Assembly (NCBI GenBank): GCA_900554995.1
Contig: USJJ01000009.1
Location: 1-15,128 of the forward strand
Source of the DNA: an uncultured Ruminococcus sp.
GTDB taxonomy: Bacteria > Bacillota > Clostridia > Oscillospirales > Acutalibacteraceae
Reading direction: 5' to 3'
DNA: 15,128 nt
The notes beneath the pieces were generated by a model, which worked only from the letters and a program-made list of their open reading frames with translations, ran no database searches and had not been told where the DNA came from. Position 1 is the first letter of the stretch. Every line of letters starts with the position of its first letter. Made by a program: the position numbers and the translations under genes. This document shows, one piece after another, positions 1 through 6,337 of the stretch.

Positions 1-24
1 TTTATCCTTAAGTTTCTTTTCCAT
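1..24 (-). CDS. 5' end of an unidentified minus-strand gene (partial)
   Basis: An ATG at 24-22 on the minus strand opens a frame reading MEKKLKDK before leaving the window. A GGAG ribosome site lies about 10 nt upstream (revcomp of 35-38), and a candidate promoter sits at 63-91. Eight residues are too few to identify a product. It lies 72 bp downstream of the DHHW gene on the same strand, so it could be a third member of that operon or a separately started gene. The call rests only on the start codon, the ribosome site and its placement. Confidence 0.4.
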
Positions 25-52
25 ATATAAGCATCTCCGTTATTATTTCCGA

Positions 53-90
53 TTACTTTTACATTTTAACACATTAAAATATAAAAGTAA
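53..90. repeat. AT-rich 17-bp inverted repeat
   Basis: The arms at 53-69 and 74-90 are complementary over 17 bp with one mismatch (62/81), which becomes a G-U pair in minus-strand RNA. The loop is 4 nt. It lies just after the DHHW stop codon and covers most of the candidate minus-strand promoter at 63-91. It could be an operator for the downstream gene or an AT-rich transcript-end hairpin; no U-tract follows it on the minus strand, which argues against a classical terminator. Confidence 0.6.
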
Positions 91-91
91 A
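63..91 (-). promoter_or_regulatory. Candidate SigA promoter for the leftmost gene
   Basis: On the minus strand TTTACT (91-86) and TAAAAT (68-63) are separated by 17 bp, matching the -35 at 4 of 6 and the -10 at 5 of 6 positions. It points to the ATG at 24. The local sequence is very AT-rich, so a chance match is possible. Confidence 0.35.
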
Positions 92-96
92 GCAAT

Positions 97-1440
97 TTAC
101 TCAAAATTAAATGTTGAGCTGTGAGTTGATGCGTCCGATATAAGAGTAGGCGTGTAGGCAACAAGGACAACGTCCGGCTTTGTTTTGTCGATATAATTCA
201 ATATGCTTCCGTCAAAATATCTTCTGTCAAGAAGCTCCGTGCTCTCAAAATCCTGCGAAAGATAAGGCACGACGCACTTGTTGTAGGAGCCGCCGATAAT
301 GAGTATCCTTTTGCCGTTCTTACAGTCGTTGTTTTCTATGCGGGTGATCACCTTATTTCCGTTGATGTAGGTCGAATACGCCGAGTTGTTGTAATAATCC
401 TTGTTCAGATAATTTCGGTTGAACATAACATCCTCAAAAGCCCCTGTTTTTGCCGCATCGTTATTGTACCGAACAGTAAAGCTCGTGCTCCTCTTGGGAT
501 AAATAAGGCTGATATCCTCGGGGTCCGCATAGGTCAGGGTCGCAATCTTTCCCTGCGAGCCGAGGCAGTATTTTTCATATACGTCAACGTTGTAGTTTTC
601 GAGATTACCGATATCGGTGTCAAGCGAGTAACCGAATTTGCCGTTCAGCATTTCGGCGATCTTTCCCGAAGCCCATACGCCGGTCTCAGGCTTCCAGTGG
701 TGGTCGGTTTTGAAGAAACAGGAGTACCAGTCGCTGTCCTTTTGCGAGAGCAATGTTCTCATATCGAGATAATTAACGCCGTTTTCCTCAAGTCCCGCAA
801 GGAGCGAATCGGCATTTTTGTTGCTGTAATCGACAACTCCGTCGGGGAGCTGTTCATTGTTCTTGTCCTCTTTCGACGGATACTGGACGTAAGAAAAATC
901 AATATTTCTTTTCTTCATTTCGTCGCTGAACCATTTAACGCTTTCAACCGCCTCGCTCGTATCGGCGGGAGCCGACTCAAACGTAAGGTATCCGTTTTTC
1001 ATTACCGCAACGGAATCGGTTCCGGCAATTATTTTCATTCCGACCGTTTTGCTGAAAAGTGCGTTCGCCTCGACATATTTCATTCTTCCCGGCAGCAGCT
1101 TTGTCGTGTAGTAATCGACGCTGTTCTTAAACCAATTGACATATGTCAGGTATTCCGTCTTTTTCGACACGGCCGTTTGCGTCTGCACCGTTTGCGGAAC
1201 GTCCTCGGTTTTTCTGTCATAGCTGAACTTCTCATCCTCATCGAACGGATATTCCTTTACCCAGACGGACTCCGTTGCCGCCGAAGCCGACGGTGCCGAG
1301 ATTTCGGACCGAGCCGACGTGTTGCCGTAGTCAAAATAAACCTGTGCCCTGTAAAACCTGAAAATCACAGAGCCGAAGAAAGCGGCAATAATGCAAATAA
1401 AAGCAATGCCGACAAAATACGACGACTTATTTTTCTTCAT
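97..1440 (-). CDS. DHHW-family, AlgX/AlgJ-like SGNH-type acyltransferase partner
   Basis: The 447-residue protein has a short basic N-terminus (MKKNK) and one hydrophobic segment at about residues 9-29, so it is probably anchored in the membrane with the bulk outside the cell. The motif TDHHW (D246, H248) and a later GGSYN (S385) match the Asp-His and Ser elements of the AlgX/AlgJ SGNH-hydrolase-like fold. Family members work with an MBOAT protein to transfer acyl groups, usually acetyl, to extracellular polysaccharides. The MBOAT gene lies 20 bp upstream on the same strand, and a purine-rich ribosome site (AAAGGGGG) precedes the ATG, indicating one operon. The acceptor polymer is unknown; the neighbouring CDP-ribitol genes make a ribitol-phosphate wall or capsule polymer a reasonable inference. 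Confidence 0.85.
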   Translation of the reverse strand: MKKNKSSYFVGIAFICIIAAFFGSVIFRFYRAQVYFDYGNTSARSEISAPSASAATESVWVKEYPFDEDEKFSYDRKTEDVPQTVQTQTAVSKKTEYLTYVNWFKNSVDYYTTKLLPGRMKYVEANALFSKTVGMKIIAGTDSVAVMKNGYLTFESAPADTSEAVESVKWFSDEMKKRNIDFSYVQYPSKEDKNNEQLPDGVVDYSNKNADSLLAGLEENGVNYLDMRTLLSQKDSDWYSCFFKTDHHWKPETGVWASGKIAEMLNGKFGYSLDTDIGNLENYNVDVYEKYCLGSQGKIATLTYADPEDISLIYPKRSTSFTVRYNNDAAKTGAFEDVMFNRNYLNKDYYNNSAYSTYINGNKVITRIENNDCKNGKRILIIGGSYNKCVVPYLSQDFESTELLDRRYFDGSILNYIDKTKPDVVLVAYTPTLISDASTHSSTFNFE

Positions 1441-1460
1441 TGAATGCCGCCCCCTTTCTG

Positions 1461-2858
1461 TCAGAAGTTGAAGTAAATGAACGGGTTGTAGGTGCCCTTG
1501 ATTGTGTATGTTACGGAAATTAAGAATGTGAGGATGAGGACAATGCCCGAGATAATTATATAAATCGGTTTGTTCGTATCGACTCTTTTCCTTATTGTGC
1601 GGATTATCGGGAAACAGCAGATTATTCCGAGCACGAGGAAAAAGCTGTAATTCGACAGATAGAATACTGTTGTTCCGTCATAGAGCGGCAAGGCTCCGAA
1701 TCCGAACATATCCTTGAGATAATTCAGAGCCGACGCAATATCGTTCGACCTGAAAACGACCCATCCGACTATGACGAGAAGCATCGTATAGATATGGCTG
1801 AAAGCCCCGAGTTTTTTGGAAAATCCCGTGAGCTTTTCGAGAGTGAGAATCACGAAGTAAAACAAGCCCCAGACAAGGAACGTCCAGTTTGCGCCGTGCC
1901 AGATTCCCGTCAGCGACCAAACGACGAACAGATTGAAAACAAGCCTTGATTTTTTCTTCACCCTGCTGCCGCCGAGCGGAAAATAGACATAATCCCTGAA
2001 CCACGTGCCGAGCGATATATGCCATCTGCGCCAGAACTCGGAGACCGACTTTGAGATATAGGGATAATCGAAGTTTTCAAGAAATTCAAAACCGAACATT
2101 TTTCCGAGTCCGATCGCCATCTCGCTGTATCCCGAAAAATCGAAGAAAATCTGAAGAGTATAGGCAATTGCGCCGAGCCATGCGGACGAAACTGAGCCGA
2201 CCTCGCTATCGAATATTCCGTCGGCAACTATCGCAACATTATTTGCAATCAGCACTTTTTTCACGAATCCGATCATAAATCGGTAGGCGCCGTTCGTAAA
2301 GTCGGCAAAATTTTCGTTTCTGCTCTTAATCTGATCGGCGATCGTCTGATAACGCACGATCGGACCTGCGATAAGCTGAGGGAAGAAGGATATGTAAAGC
2401 GCAACATTGCAGGGATTTTTCTGCACCTCGCCGTCTCGGCGGTAGACGTCAATCACATACGACATCGCCTGGAACGTAAAGAATGAAATTCCGATCGGCA
2501 GGGTTATATTAAGCGTGTTTATATCGGTATTTAAAAGCGCATTTATATTTTTCAGCGTAAATGTGAGGTACTTGAACACGAACAGCATTCCGATATTGAC
2601 AATGACCGAAATGATGAGAGCCGCCTTGCTCTTCCCGTTCTCTCGGTTTTTGTCGATGATCAGCCCGAGAAACCAGTTAGCAAGAATCGAACCGAGCATA
2701 AGCAAAACGTAGATCGGCTCGCCCCATGCGTAGAAGAAAATGCTTGATAAAATCAGAACGGCATTCTTGAACGCAAGCGATTTTATAAAAGGATTGTAAT
2801 AGGCTATCAGCACAACGGGTAAGAACAAAAACAAAAATGTTGTCGATGAAAAAACCAT
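1461..2858 (-). CDS. MBOAT-family O-acyltransferase (AlgI-like)
   Basis: The 465-residue polytopic membrane protein shows the MBOAT signature: WRRWHISLGTWFRDYVYFPL around H280 and GIWHGANW with the presumed catalytic histidine H321. The length is usual for AlgI/DltB-type proteins. Hydrophobic segments run through the whole protein, including residues 1-60, 75-100 and the C-terminal 100. The family moves an acyl group across the membrane and passes it to a secreted or anchored partner that modifies a cell-surface polymer. The downstream DHHW protein is that partner. The start is supported by AAGGAGG about 7 nt upstream. DltB is unlikely because no other dlt gene is nearby and the DHHW partner is typical of polysaccharide O-acetylation systems. 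Confidence 0.92.
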   Translation of the reverse strand: MVFSSTTFLFLFLPVVLIAYYNPFIKSLAFKNAVLILSSIFFYAWGEPIYVLLMLGSILANWFLGLIIDKNRENGKSKAALIISVIVNIGMLFVFKYLTFTLKNINALLNTDINTLNITLPIGISFFTFQAMSYVIDVYRRDGEVQKNPCNVALYISFFPQLIAGPIVRYQTIADQIKSRNENFADFTNGAYRFMIGFVKKVLIANNVAIVADGIFDSEVGSVSSAWLGAIAYTLQIFFDFSGYSEMAIGLGKMFGFEFLENFDYPYISKSVSEFWRRWHISLGTWFRDYVYFPLGGSRVKKKSRLVFNLFVVWSLTGIWHGANWTFLVWGLFYFVILTLEKLTGFSKKLGAFSHIYTMLLVIVGWVVFRSNDIASALNYLKDMFGFGALPLYDGTTVFYLSNYSFFLVLGIICCFPIIRTIRKRVDTNKPIYIIISGIVLILTFLISVTYTIKGTYNPFIYFNF

Positions 2859-2901
2859 ATTAGTCCTCCTTTCTTGATGATATTATGTGTTCCGAAAGTT
2901 C

Positions 2902-2962
2902 CTGCCGACTTTCCTTGCCTGCCTTGCGAGGGGGATAAGCCCCACGCTCAACAAATCGGCAG
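2902..2962 (-). ncRNA. Structured 5' leader of the MBOAT operon, class unknown
   Basis: The predicted leader runs from about 2966 down to 2859. It contains outer arms CTGCCGA/TCGGCAG (2902-2908 with 2956-2962, perfect 7 bp). Inside is a hairpin GCGAGGGG/CCCCACGC (2926-2933 with 2940-2947) with a single symmetric mismatch. A second hairpin, AAAGT/ACTTT (2895-2899 with 2908-2912), places the 2902-2907 bases in its loop and uses base 2908 in its stem, so it competes with the outer helix. This looks like a switchable leader, but I cannot match it to c-di-GMP, SAM, THF, preQ1 or other riboswitch consensus sequences I know. Confidence 0.4.
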
Positions 2963-2972
2963 AATTAAATTA

Positions 2973-3001
2973 ATTATACAATATAATAAAACTTTTTTCA
3001 A
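2973..3001 (-). promoter_or_regulatory. SigA promoter of the MBOAT-DHHW operon
   Basis: On the minus strand TTGAAA (3001-2996) is followed after exactly 17 bp by TATAAT (2978-2973). Transcription would start near 2966 and give a leader of about 108 nt before the MBOAT start. It is back to back with the tarI promoter, with 35 bp between the two -35 boxes. Confidence 0.8.
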
Positions 3002-3036
3002 CCGCAAAATATATAAATATACGTCCCGAGAGTTTG

Positions 3037-3065
3037 TTGACAAATAAAATCGGGTATAGTATAAT
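3037..3065 (+). promoter_or_regulatory. Perfect-consensus SigA promoter of tarIJ
   Basis: TTGACA (3037-3042), a 17-bp spacer and TATAAT (3060-3065) match the consensus at all 12 positions. The start point would be near 3072, giving a leader of about 28 nt. This predicts strong, probably constitutive transcription of tarI and tarJ. Confidence 0.9.
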
Positions 3066-3099
3066 TTACAAAGAATAAATTACGAATTGAGGTAATTAT

Positions 3100-3807
3100 A
3101 TGAATATTGCAGTTGTTCTTGCAGGCGGTTCGGGCAGCCGAATGGGTATGGTTGACCGTCCGAAGCAGTTCATAGATATCTACGGCAAGCCCGTTATCAT
3201 TCATACTCTCGAAGCATTTGAAATCAACGAAAAGATTGACGCTATCTGCGTTGTCTGCGTAAAGGCGTGGCAGGACGATCTCTCCCTCTGGCTCAAGGAA
3301 TACGACATCCGCAAGGTTCGCTGGATTGCTGACGCAGGCGCGTCACGTCAGGAGTCCTCGCTCAATGCGCTCAACGCCGTTCAAGCCGACTGCACGGGCG
3401 ACGATTACGTAATCATTCACGACGCCGCAAGACCGCTTGTCTCTCAGAAAATCATCAACGAAAACATTGAAAAGGTTAAGGAATACGGTGCGTGCGACAC
3501 GGTTATCCCCGCCCACGACACAATAATCAAGAGCGTTGACGAAAAAACTCTTGACTCGATTCCTCTGAGAAAAGAGCTTTATCTCGGTCAGACCCCTCAG
3601 TCGTTCAAGTATTCGATCGTCAGAAAAGCATATGACGACTACTTCGCTCTCCCCGAGGACAAGCGTCCGGAAATGACAGACGACTGCGGACTTGTTCTTT
3701 CGGCAGGCGTAAAAATCGGAATGGCTATGGGCGACAAGCTCAATATGAAGATCACCACAATGGAGGATCTCCTCCTTGTTAAATCCATCGTCAGAGCCGG
3801 AAGATAA
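3100..3807 (+). CDS. tarI: Ribitol-5-phosphate cytidylyltransferase TarI
   Basis: The 235-residue enzyme belongs to the IspD/TarI nucleotidyltransferase family and would join CTP and D-ribitol 5-phosphate into CDP-ribitol in the cytoplasm. The CTP-binding loop is LAGGSGSRMG near the N-terminus, followed by RPKQF. The segments DTVIPAHDTIIKS and IPLRKELYLGQTPQSF resemble TarI as I remember it from Staphylococcus aureus more than IspD. The next gene encodes the TarJ reductase, which settles the choice. The start ATG has GAGG about 7 nt upstream. A gap of 21 bp separates it from tarJ, with no terminator between, so the two form one operon. The product feeds a ribitol-phosphate teichoic acid or capsule; the polymerase genes are not in this window. 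Confidence 0.9.
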   Translation: MNIAVVLAGGSGSRMGMVDRPKQFIDIYGKPVIIHTLEAFEINEKIDAICVVCVKAWQDDLSLWLKEYDIRKVRWIADAGASRQESSLNALNAVQADCTGDDYVIIHDAARPLVSQKIINENIEKVKEYGACDTVIPAHDTIIKSVDEKTLDSIPLRKELYLGQTPQSFKYSIVRKAYDDYFALPEDKRPEMTDDCGLVLSAGVKIGMAMGDKLNMKITTMEDLLLVKSIVRAGR

Positions 3808-3828
3808 GGCAGAAAGGATTGGTTAATT

Positions 3829-4872
3829 TTGTTCGCTAAAAGTTACAAAATTACAGAGCCTAAAAGATTTGAAATATTTGTTGAGGATATAAGAAACGAA
3901 AATGTTCTTGTGCGGCCCGAGATTCTGGCAGTCTGCAAGGCGGATATCCGCTACTACCTCGGCAACAGAAGTCTCAATATTCTTAAAAGAAAGTTCCCGA
4001 TGAGCCTTATTCACGAGGCAACGGGCGTTGTAATCCGTGATAAAAGCGGTAAATTCAAAAGCGGTCAGAGAGTTGTTCTTCTCCCCTGCCGCAAGTCGGA
4101 CTGCGACGGAACAAAGTGTGAGGTATGTGTAAGGAACAATCCTCATCTTCTCGACAATTACTGTCCCGAATCAAAGTTCTGCTCCAGCAACTACGACGGC
4201 TTTTCAAAGGAGCTTATTGACCTTGAGCACGAATATATGATCCCGATTCCCGATGAAATCGGCGTTGAGGCTGTTTTCTCGGAGCTTATCTCTGTCGGAT
4301 GCTGTGCTATGAGACGTGCGGGCTTCACCGACGGCGAAAAGGTCAAGAGCGTCACCGTCTGGGGCGACGGAATTATGGGATTCATCATCTCGCTCGTTGC
4401 AAAATACGGCTTCGGCTGTGACGTCAATATAGTCGGCCTCAGCAAAGAAAAGCTCGATATGTTCGATTTCGCAAACGTTTATTATTCAAACGATATCGAC
4501 TCCCTGCCGAGAATGTCCGTTGCGATTGAGGCTGTCGGCGGAAACGCCTCCGGAATAGCCGCAAATCAGGCTATCGACAAGCTCTACTCGGGCGGAAAGC
4601 TCATTCTTTCGGGCGTTGCAAACGAAAATGTTCCGCTCAACACGAGGATGGTGCTCGAGCACGGCATCTCAATCAGAGGAACGACAAGAAGCGTTCGCTG
4701 TGACTTTGAAATGGCTGTTGAACTGCTGAAGAATCCCGACTTCAGAGCTCAGATCAAAAAGCTCCTGCTTTCGGTCAACGAGGTCAACAACATCCGTGAT
4801 TACTATGCAATCTTTGAGAAAGAGTCAAAGTCAACGGCTCTGGGCAAAAACATAATGAAAATATCGTTCTGA
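3829..4872 (+). CDS. tarJ: Ribulose-5-phosphate reductase TarJ (MDR family)
   Basis: The 347-residue zinc-type medium-chain dehydrogenase would reduce D-ribulose 5-phosphate to D-ribitol 5-phosphate with NADPH, supplying TarI. The start is TTG at 3829, with AAAGGA 10 nt upstream and no better ATG. C36 and H62-E63 match the catalytic-zinc positions, and VRPEILAVCKADIRYYLGNR and FPMSLIHE resemble TarJ. The nucleotide-binding fold follows (VWGDGIMGF, about residues 177-185). Residues 87-112 carry five cysteines (87, 92, 97, 100, 112) where many MDR enzymes have a structural-zinc lobe. As I recall it, the Staphylococcus enzyme lacks such a cluster. A U-tailed terminator follows the stop codon. 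Confidence 0.9.
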   Translation: MFAKSYKITEPKRFEIFVEDIRNENVLVRPEILAVCKADIRYYLGNRSLNILKRKFPMSLIHEATGVVIRDKSGKFKSGQRVVLLPCRKSDCDGTKCEVCVRNNPHLLDNYCPESKFCSSNYDGFSKELIDLEHEYMIPIPDEIGVEAVFSELISVGCCAMRRAGFTDGEKVKSVTVWGDGIMGFIISLVAKYGFGCDVNIVGLSKEKLDMFDFANVYYSNDIDSLPRMSVAIEAVGGNASGIAANQAIDKLYSGGKLILSGVANENVPLNTRMVLEHGISIRGTTRSVRCDFEMAVELLKNPDFRAQIKKLLLSVNEVNNIRDYYAIFEKESKSTALGKNIMKISF

Positions 4873-4883
4873 TCGAACGTCGG

Positions 4884-4917
4884 ACTGCCGCAGATTATGG
4901 TTTGCGGCAGTTTTTTT
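4884..4917 (+). terminator. Terminator of tarIJ
   Basis: ACTGCCGCA (4884-4892) pairs perfectly with TGCGGCAGT (4903-4911) around a 10-nt loop and is followed by a run of T up to 4917. It ends the tarIJ transcript just before the convergent gene at 4932. Confidence 0.9.
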
Positions 4918-4931
4918 ATGCAAAAATCGGC

Positions 4932-5633
4932 TTATGACGAATCGCTTTTGCTCTCATACACAGGCAGCTTTTCCCCTCGGGCAATGAACTCGCCGAGGTC
5001 ATAGCTTGCCGTCGATTTCTTGCCGCCGTCACGGCTGAACCAGTTGCGGATCGTCGCATAGTGGCTGTGATACGTCTTGCCCGTCGACGCCATATAGTTG
5101 CCAAGGTTTTCGATGTATTCGTCACGCTTGCCTGCACCCATTTGCTCGGCAAGACGCTCAAATTCGTCCTCTGTCAGCTCAACATTTTTATTTTCGCCGT
5201 ATTTTTTCGTGTGCGTGCGTGCGCCGCCGTCAGGCTCAGACTCATTCTCAGACACAGACACAGACATAGACATAGACTCAGATTCAGACCTATACTCAGT
5301 CTCAGACTCAGTATAGGGTTTTTCCGTAAACCGCTCGGTTTTATCCGTAAGCATTGGGTTTTCGCCGTTCTCTTTTCTCGGTCTGCCGCCCTTTGCACCG
5401 TTGATCCTGTTCGCCTGCACCCTTTTATCGTAGTTTGCTTTCGAGCTGTCGATGTACCTCTTGATCCGTCTGAAAAACATCTTCATCGCTCTGTCCTCAA
5501 GCTCAGGCTCGCCCTGACCGTCAACATAGCGGAGAATGGCGTTGAACAGCTCCCCCGCCTCGGCATACGAAAAATCCGCAAGATCATCAAGGCAATCGGT
5601 CGGCAAAACGAAGCTCGTCTTTTTTTCTTCCAT
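4932..5633 (-). CDS. Phage-type replication protein, DUF6291-like with DnaD-associated C-terminal motif
   Basis: The 233-residue soluble protein starts at ATG 5633, chosen because AGGGAG lies about 8 nt upstream; the frame stays open to 5768 but that extension has no ribosome site. Residues 1-90 resemble the DUF6291 domain found in phage proteins (LPTDCLDDLADFSYAEAGEL, then a basic NGAKGGRPRK stretch). Residues 108-133 are a repeat-encoded Ser/Glu/Met/Val dipeptide linker. The C-terminal part, about 145-215, includes YMASTGKTYHSHYATIRNWF, a motif seen at the end of DnaD-like replisome organisers of Firmicutes phages. It may recruit host helicase or primase proteins to phage DNA. It stands alone here, convergent with tarJ and 7 kb from the packaging genes, so it may be a remnant or a host-retained copy. 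Domain assignments are from memory. Confidence 0.65.
   Translation of the reverse strand: MEEKKTSFVLPTDCLDDLADFSYAEAGELFNAILRYVDGQGEPELEDRAMKMFFRRIKRYIDSSKANYDKRVQANRINGAKGGRPRKENGENPMLTDKTERFTEKPYTESETEYRSESESMSMSVSVSENESEPDGGARTHTKKYGENKNVELTEDEFERLAEQMGAGKRDEYIENLGNYMASTGKTYHSHYATIRNWFSRDGGKKSTASYDLGEFIARGEKLPVYESKSDSS
5235..5312. repeat. Hexanucleotide tandem repeat encoding a dipeptide linker
   Basis: Thirteen consecutive 6-bp units related to CTCAGA/CACAGA/CATAGA fill this interval. On the minus strand each codes one dipeptide, giving TE, SE, TE, YR, SE, SE, SM, SM, SV, SV, SE, NE, SE in order. Gain or loss of a unit keeps the reading frame, so linker length can vary without breaking the gene. 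Confidence 0.9.
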
Positions 5634-5673
5634 AAAGTTCTCCCTTTCGGCGTGAATATCATATACACAATCT

Positions 5674-5679
5674 ATTATA
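5674..5679 (-). promoter_or_regulatory. Candidate -10 element upstream of the replication-protein gene
   Basis: On the minus strand TATAAT lies at 5679-5674, about 40 bp before the start codon. No acceptable -35 box is found at 16-18 bp spacing. Four GGTC motifs lie between 5691 and 5742 (starts near 5742, 5732, 5712 and 5694), one of them in the spacer. The promoter is either weak, activator-dependent or not a SigA promoter. Confidence 0.35.
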
Positions 5680-5811
5680 CACGCCTCTCCGACCGAAAAC
5701 GGTTTTGTGACCCTCTGCGACGAAAAAAGACCTTTTCCGACCTTTGATGTTTTTTTAACCTCTTTCAAATATAAGAAACTCCACGGTGCGATGAGGGCAG
5801 GAACTATAATG

Positions 5812-5868
5812 GGCGCCCCTTTAGGGGAGCTGTCACGGCTTGTCCGTGACTGAGGGGTTTTATAAAAA
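5812..5868. repeat. Short palindromic interspersed repeat
   Basis: The element contains CCCCTTTAGGGG followed by a perfect hairpin GTCACGG/CCGTGAC (5832-5838 with 5844-5850) and ends CTGAGGGG. From memory this AGGGGAGCTGTCACGG...CCGTGACTGAGGGG arrangement is a common short repeat in intergenic regions of gut Clostridia, with a variable hairpin tip. The surrounding 5769-6026 holds no gene that I can support. Confidence 0.6.
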
Positions 5869-5891
5869 GTTAGATAAAATTATCGTTAAGC

Positions 5892-5925
5892 GTGGGCTCC
5901 TCCTTTGGGGAGGCAAGGACGGTCT
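5892..5925. repeat. Second palindromic repeat fragment
   Basis: GGGCTCCTCCTTTGGGGAGGC forms a short hairpin (CCTCC 5899-5903 with GGAGG 5909-5913) and is followed by AAGGACGGTCTGCGG. It resembles a diverged or truncated half of the CTCC...GGGGAG repeat family 30 bp to the left. Confidence 0.4.
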
Positions 5926-6026
5926 GCGGAAATTCTACTGTTCTTCCACGTCGCTCTCAAATCAAAGACCGCAACGAGCACATTAAAAAAAATAAGAATA
6001 AATTATTAATAATTTGTTGCAAAATG

Positions 6027-6055
6027 TTGACACCGAGAATCTTTAGTGCTATAAT
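6027..6055 (+). promoter_or_regulatory. Perfect-consensus SigA promoter of the lysine-regulated transporter
   Basis: TTGACA (6027-6032), a 17-bp spacer and TATAAT (6050-6055) match all 12 consensus positions. The start near 6062 gives a leader of about 276 nt that holds the whole L-box riboswitch. A strong constitutive promoter fits control by attenuation further down. Confidence 0.92.
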
Positions 6056-6093
6056 TCGTTTATTAAAAATGAATATGGTTCTGGGAATTATCT

Positions 6094-6262
6094 CAGGATG
6101 ATGGAGGCGCGGTGCTTTACAAGTAACTTTCGCAGGGAAGGCAACTCAGAAAGTGAAAAGACTGACCGCCGAAGCGTGGGGAGCTGCCTTGTGAACCATA
6201 GCTGGGACGTTGCAGAATATGTAACGGACTGTCACAGCTTGTATGTGGAGTGCTGTCATGTT
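6094..6262 (+). ncRNA. Lysine riboswitch (L box)
   Basis: The conserved L-box elements occur in the right order: GGAGGCGC at 6103-6110, ACAAGTA at 6119-6125, GACCGCCGAAGCG around 6164-6176, GCTGGGACGTTGCAG from 6201, AACGGACTGTCAC from 6223 and GGAGTGCTGTCAT at 6247-6259. P1 forms between ATGAT near the 5' end and GTCAT at 6255-6259. The same 3' P1 bases can instead pair as TGTCATG (6254-6260) with TATGACA (6271-6277), an antiterminator that also uses the 5' arm of the terminator at 6274-6280. Lysine binding should therefore stabilise P1, free the terminator and switch off the transporter gene. This fits an importer made when lysine is scarce. Confidence 0.95.
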
Positions 6263-6273
6263 AAGGTCGTTAT

Positions 6274-6314
6274 GACATGGTTGGTATGAATGTACGGAGC
6301 CATGTCGTTTTTTT
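6274..6314 (+). terminator. Riboswitch-controlled terminator
   Basis: GACATGG (6274-6280) pairs with CCATGTC (6300-6306), followed by seven T residues at 6308-6314. Its 5' arm overlaps the antiterminator strand at 6271-6277, so the two structures exclude each other. Confidence 0.88.
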
Positions 6315-6337
6315 ATTTTATTTCAGGAGGGTTTATT

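Noticed and set aside
697..1443. Long plus-strand open frame opposite the DHHW gene
   Set aside because: It lies wholly antisense to a gene with clear motifs, its protein has no recognisable family and is Arg/Val/Leu-rich in shadow style, and it has no ribosome site.
2902..2962. Known riboswitch class (c-di-GMP, THF, preQ1, SAM, guanidine)
   Set aside because: The conserved core sequences of these classes are missing, so it is reported only as an unassigned structured leader.
3100..3807. IspD (MEP pathway) instead of TarI
   Set aside because: The families are close, but the GQTPQSF region resembles TarI and the partner gene is clearly tarJ.
5235..5312. CRISPR array
   Set aside because: The units are 6 bp and contiguous, inside a coding region, with no spacers.
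5634..5768. 45-residue N-terminal extension of the replication protein
   Set aside because: The ATG at 5768 lacks a ribosome site and the stretch spans the likely promoter, while the ATG at 5633 has a good AGGGAG.
6290..6337. ATG start for the NhaC-family gene inside the terminator
   Set aside because: The codon sits in the terminator loop with no ribosome site; the GTG at 6338 has AGGAGGG at ideal spacing.
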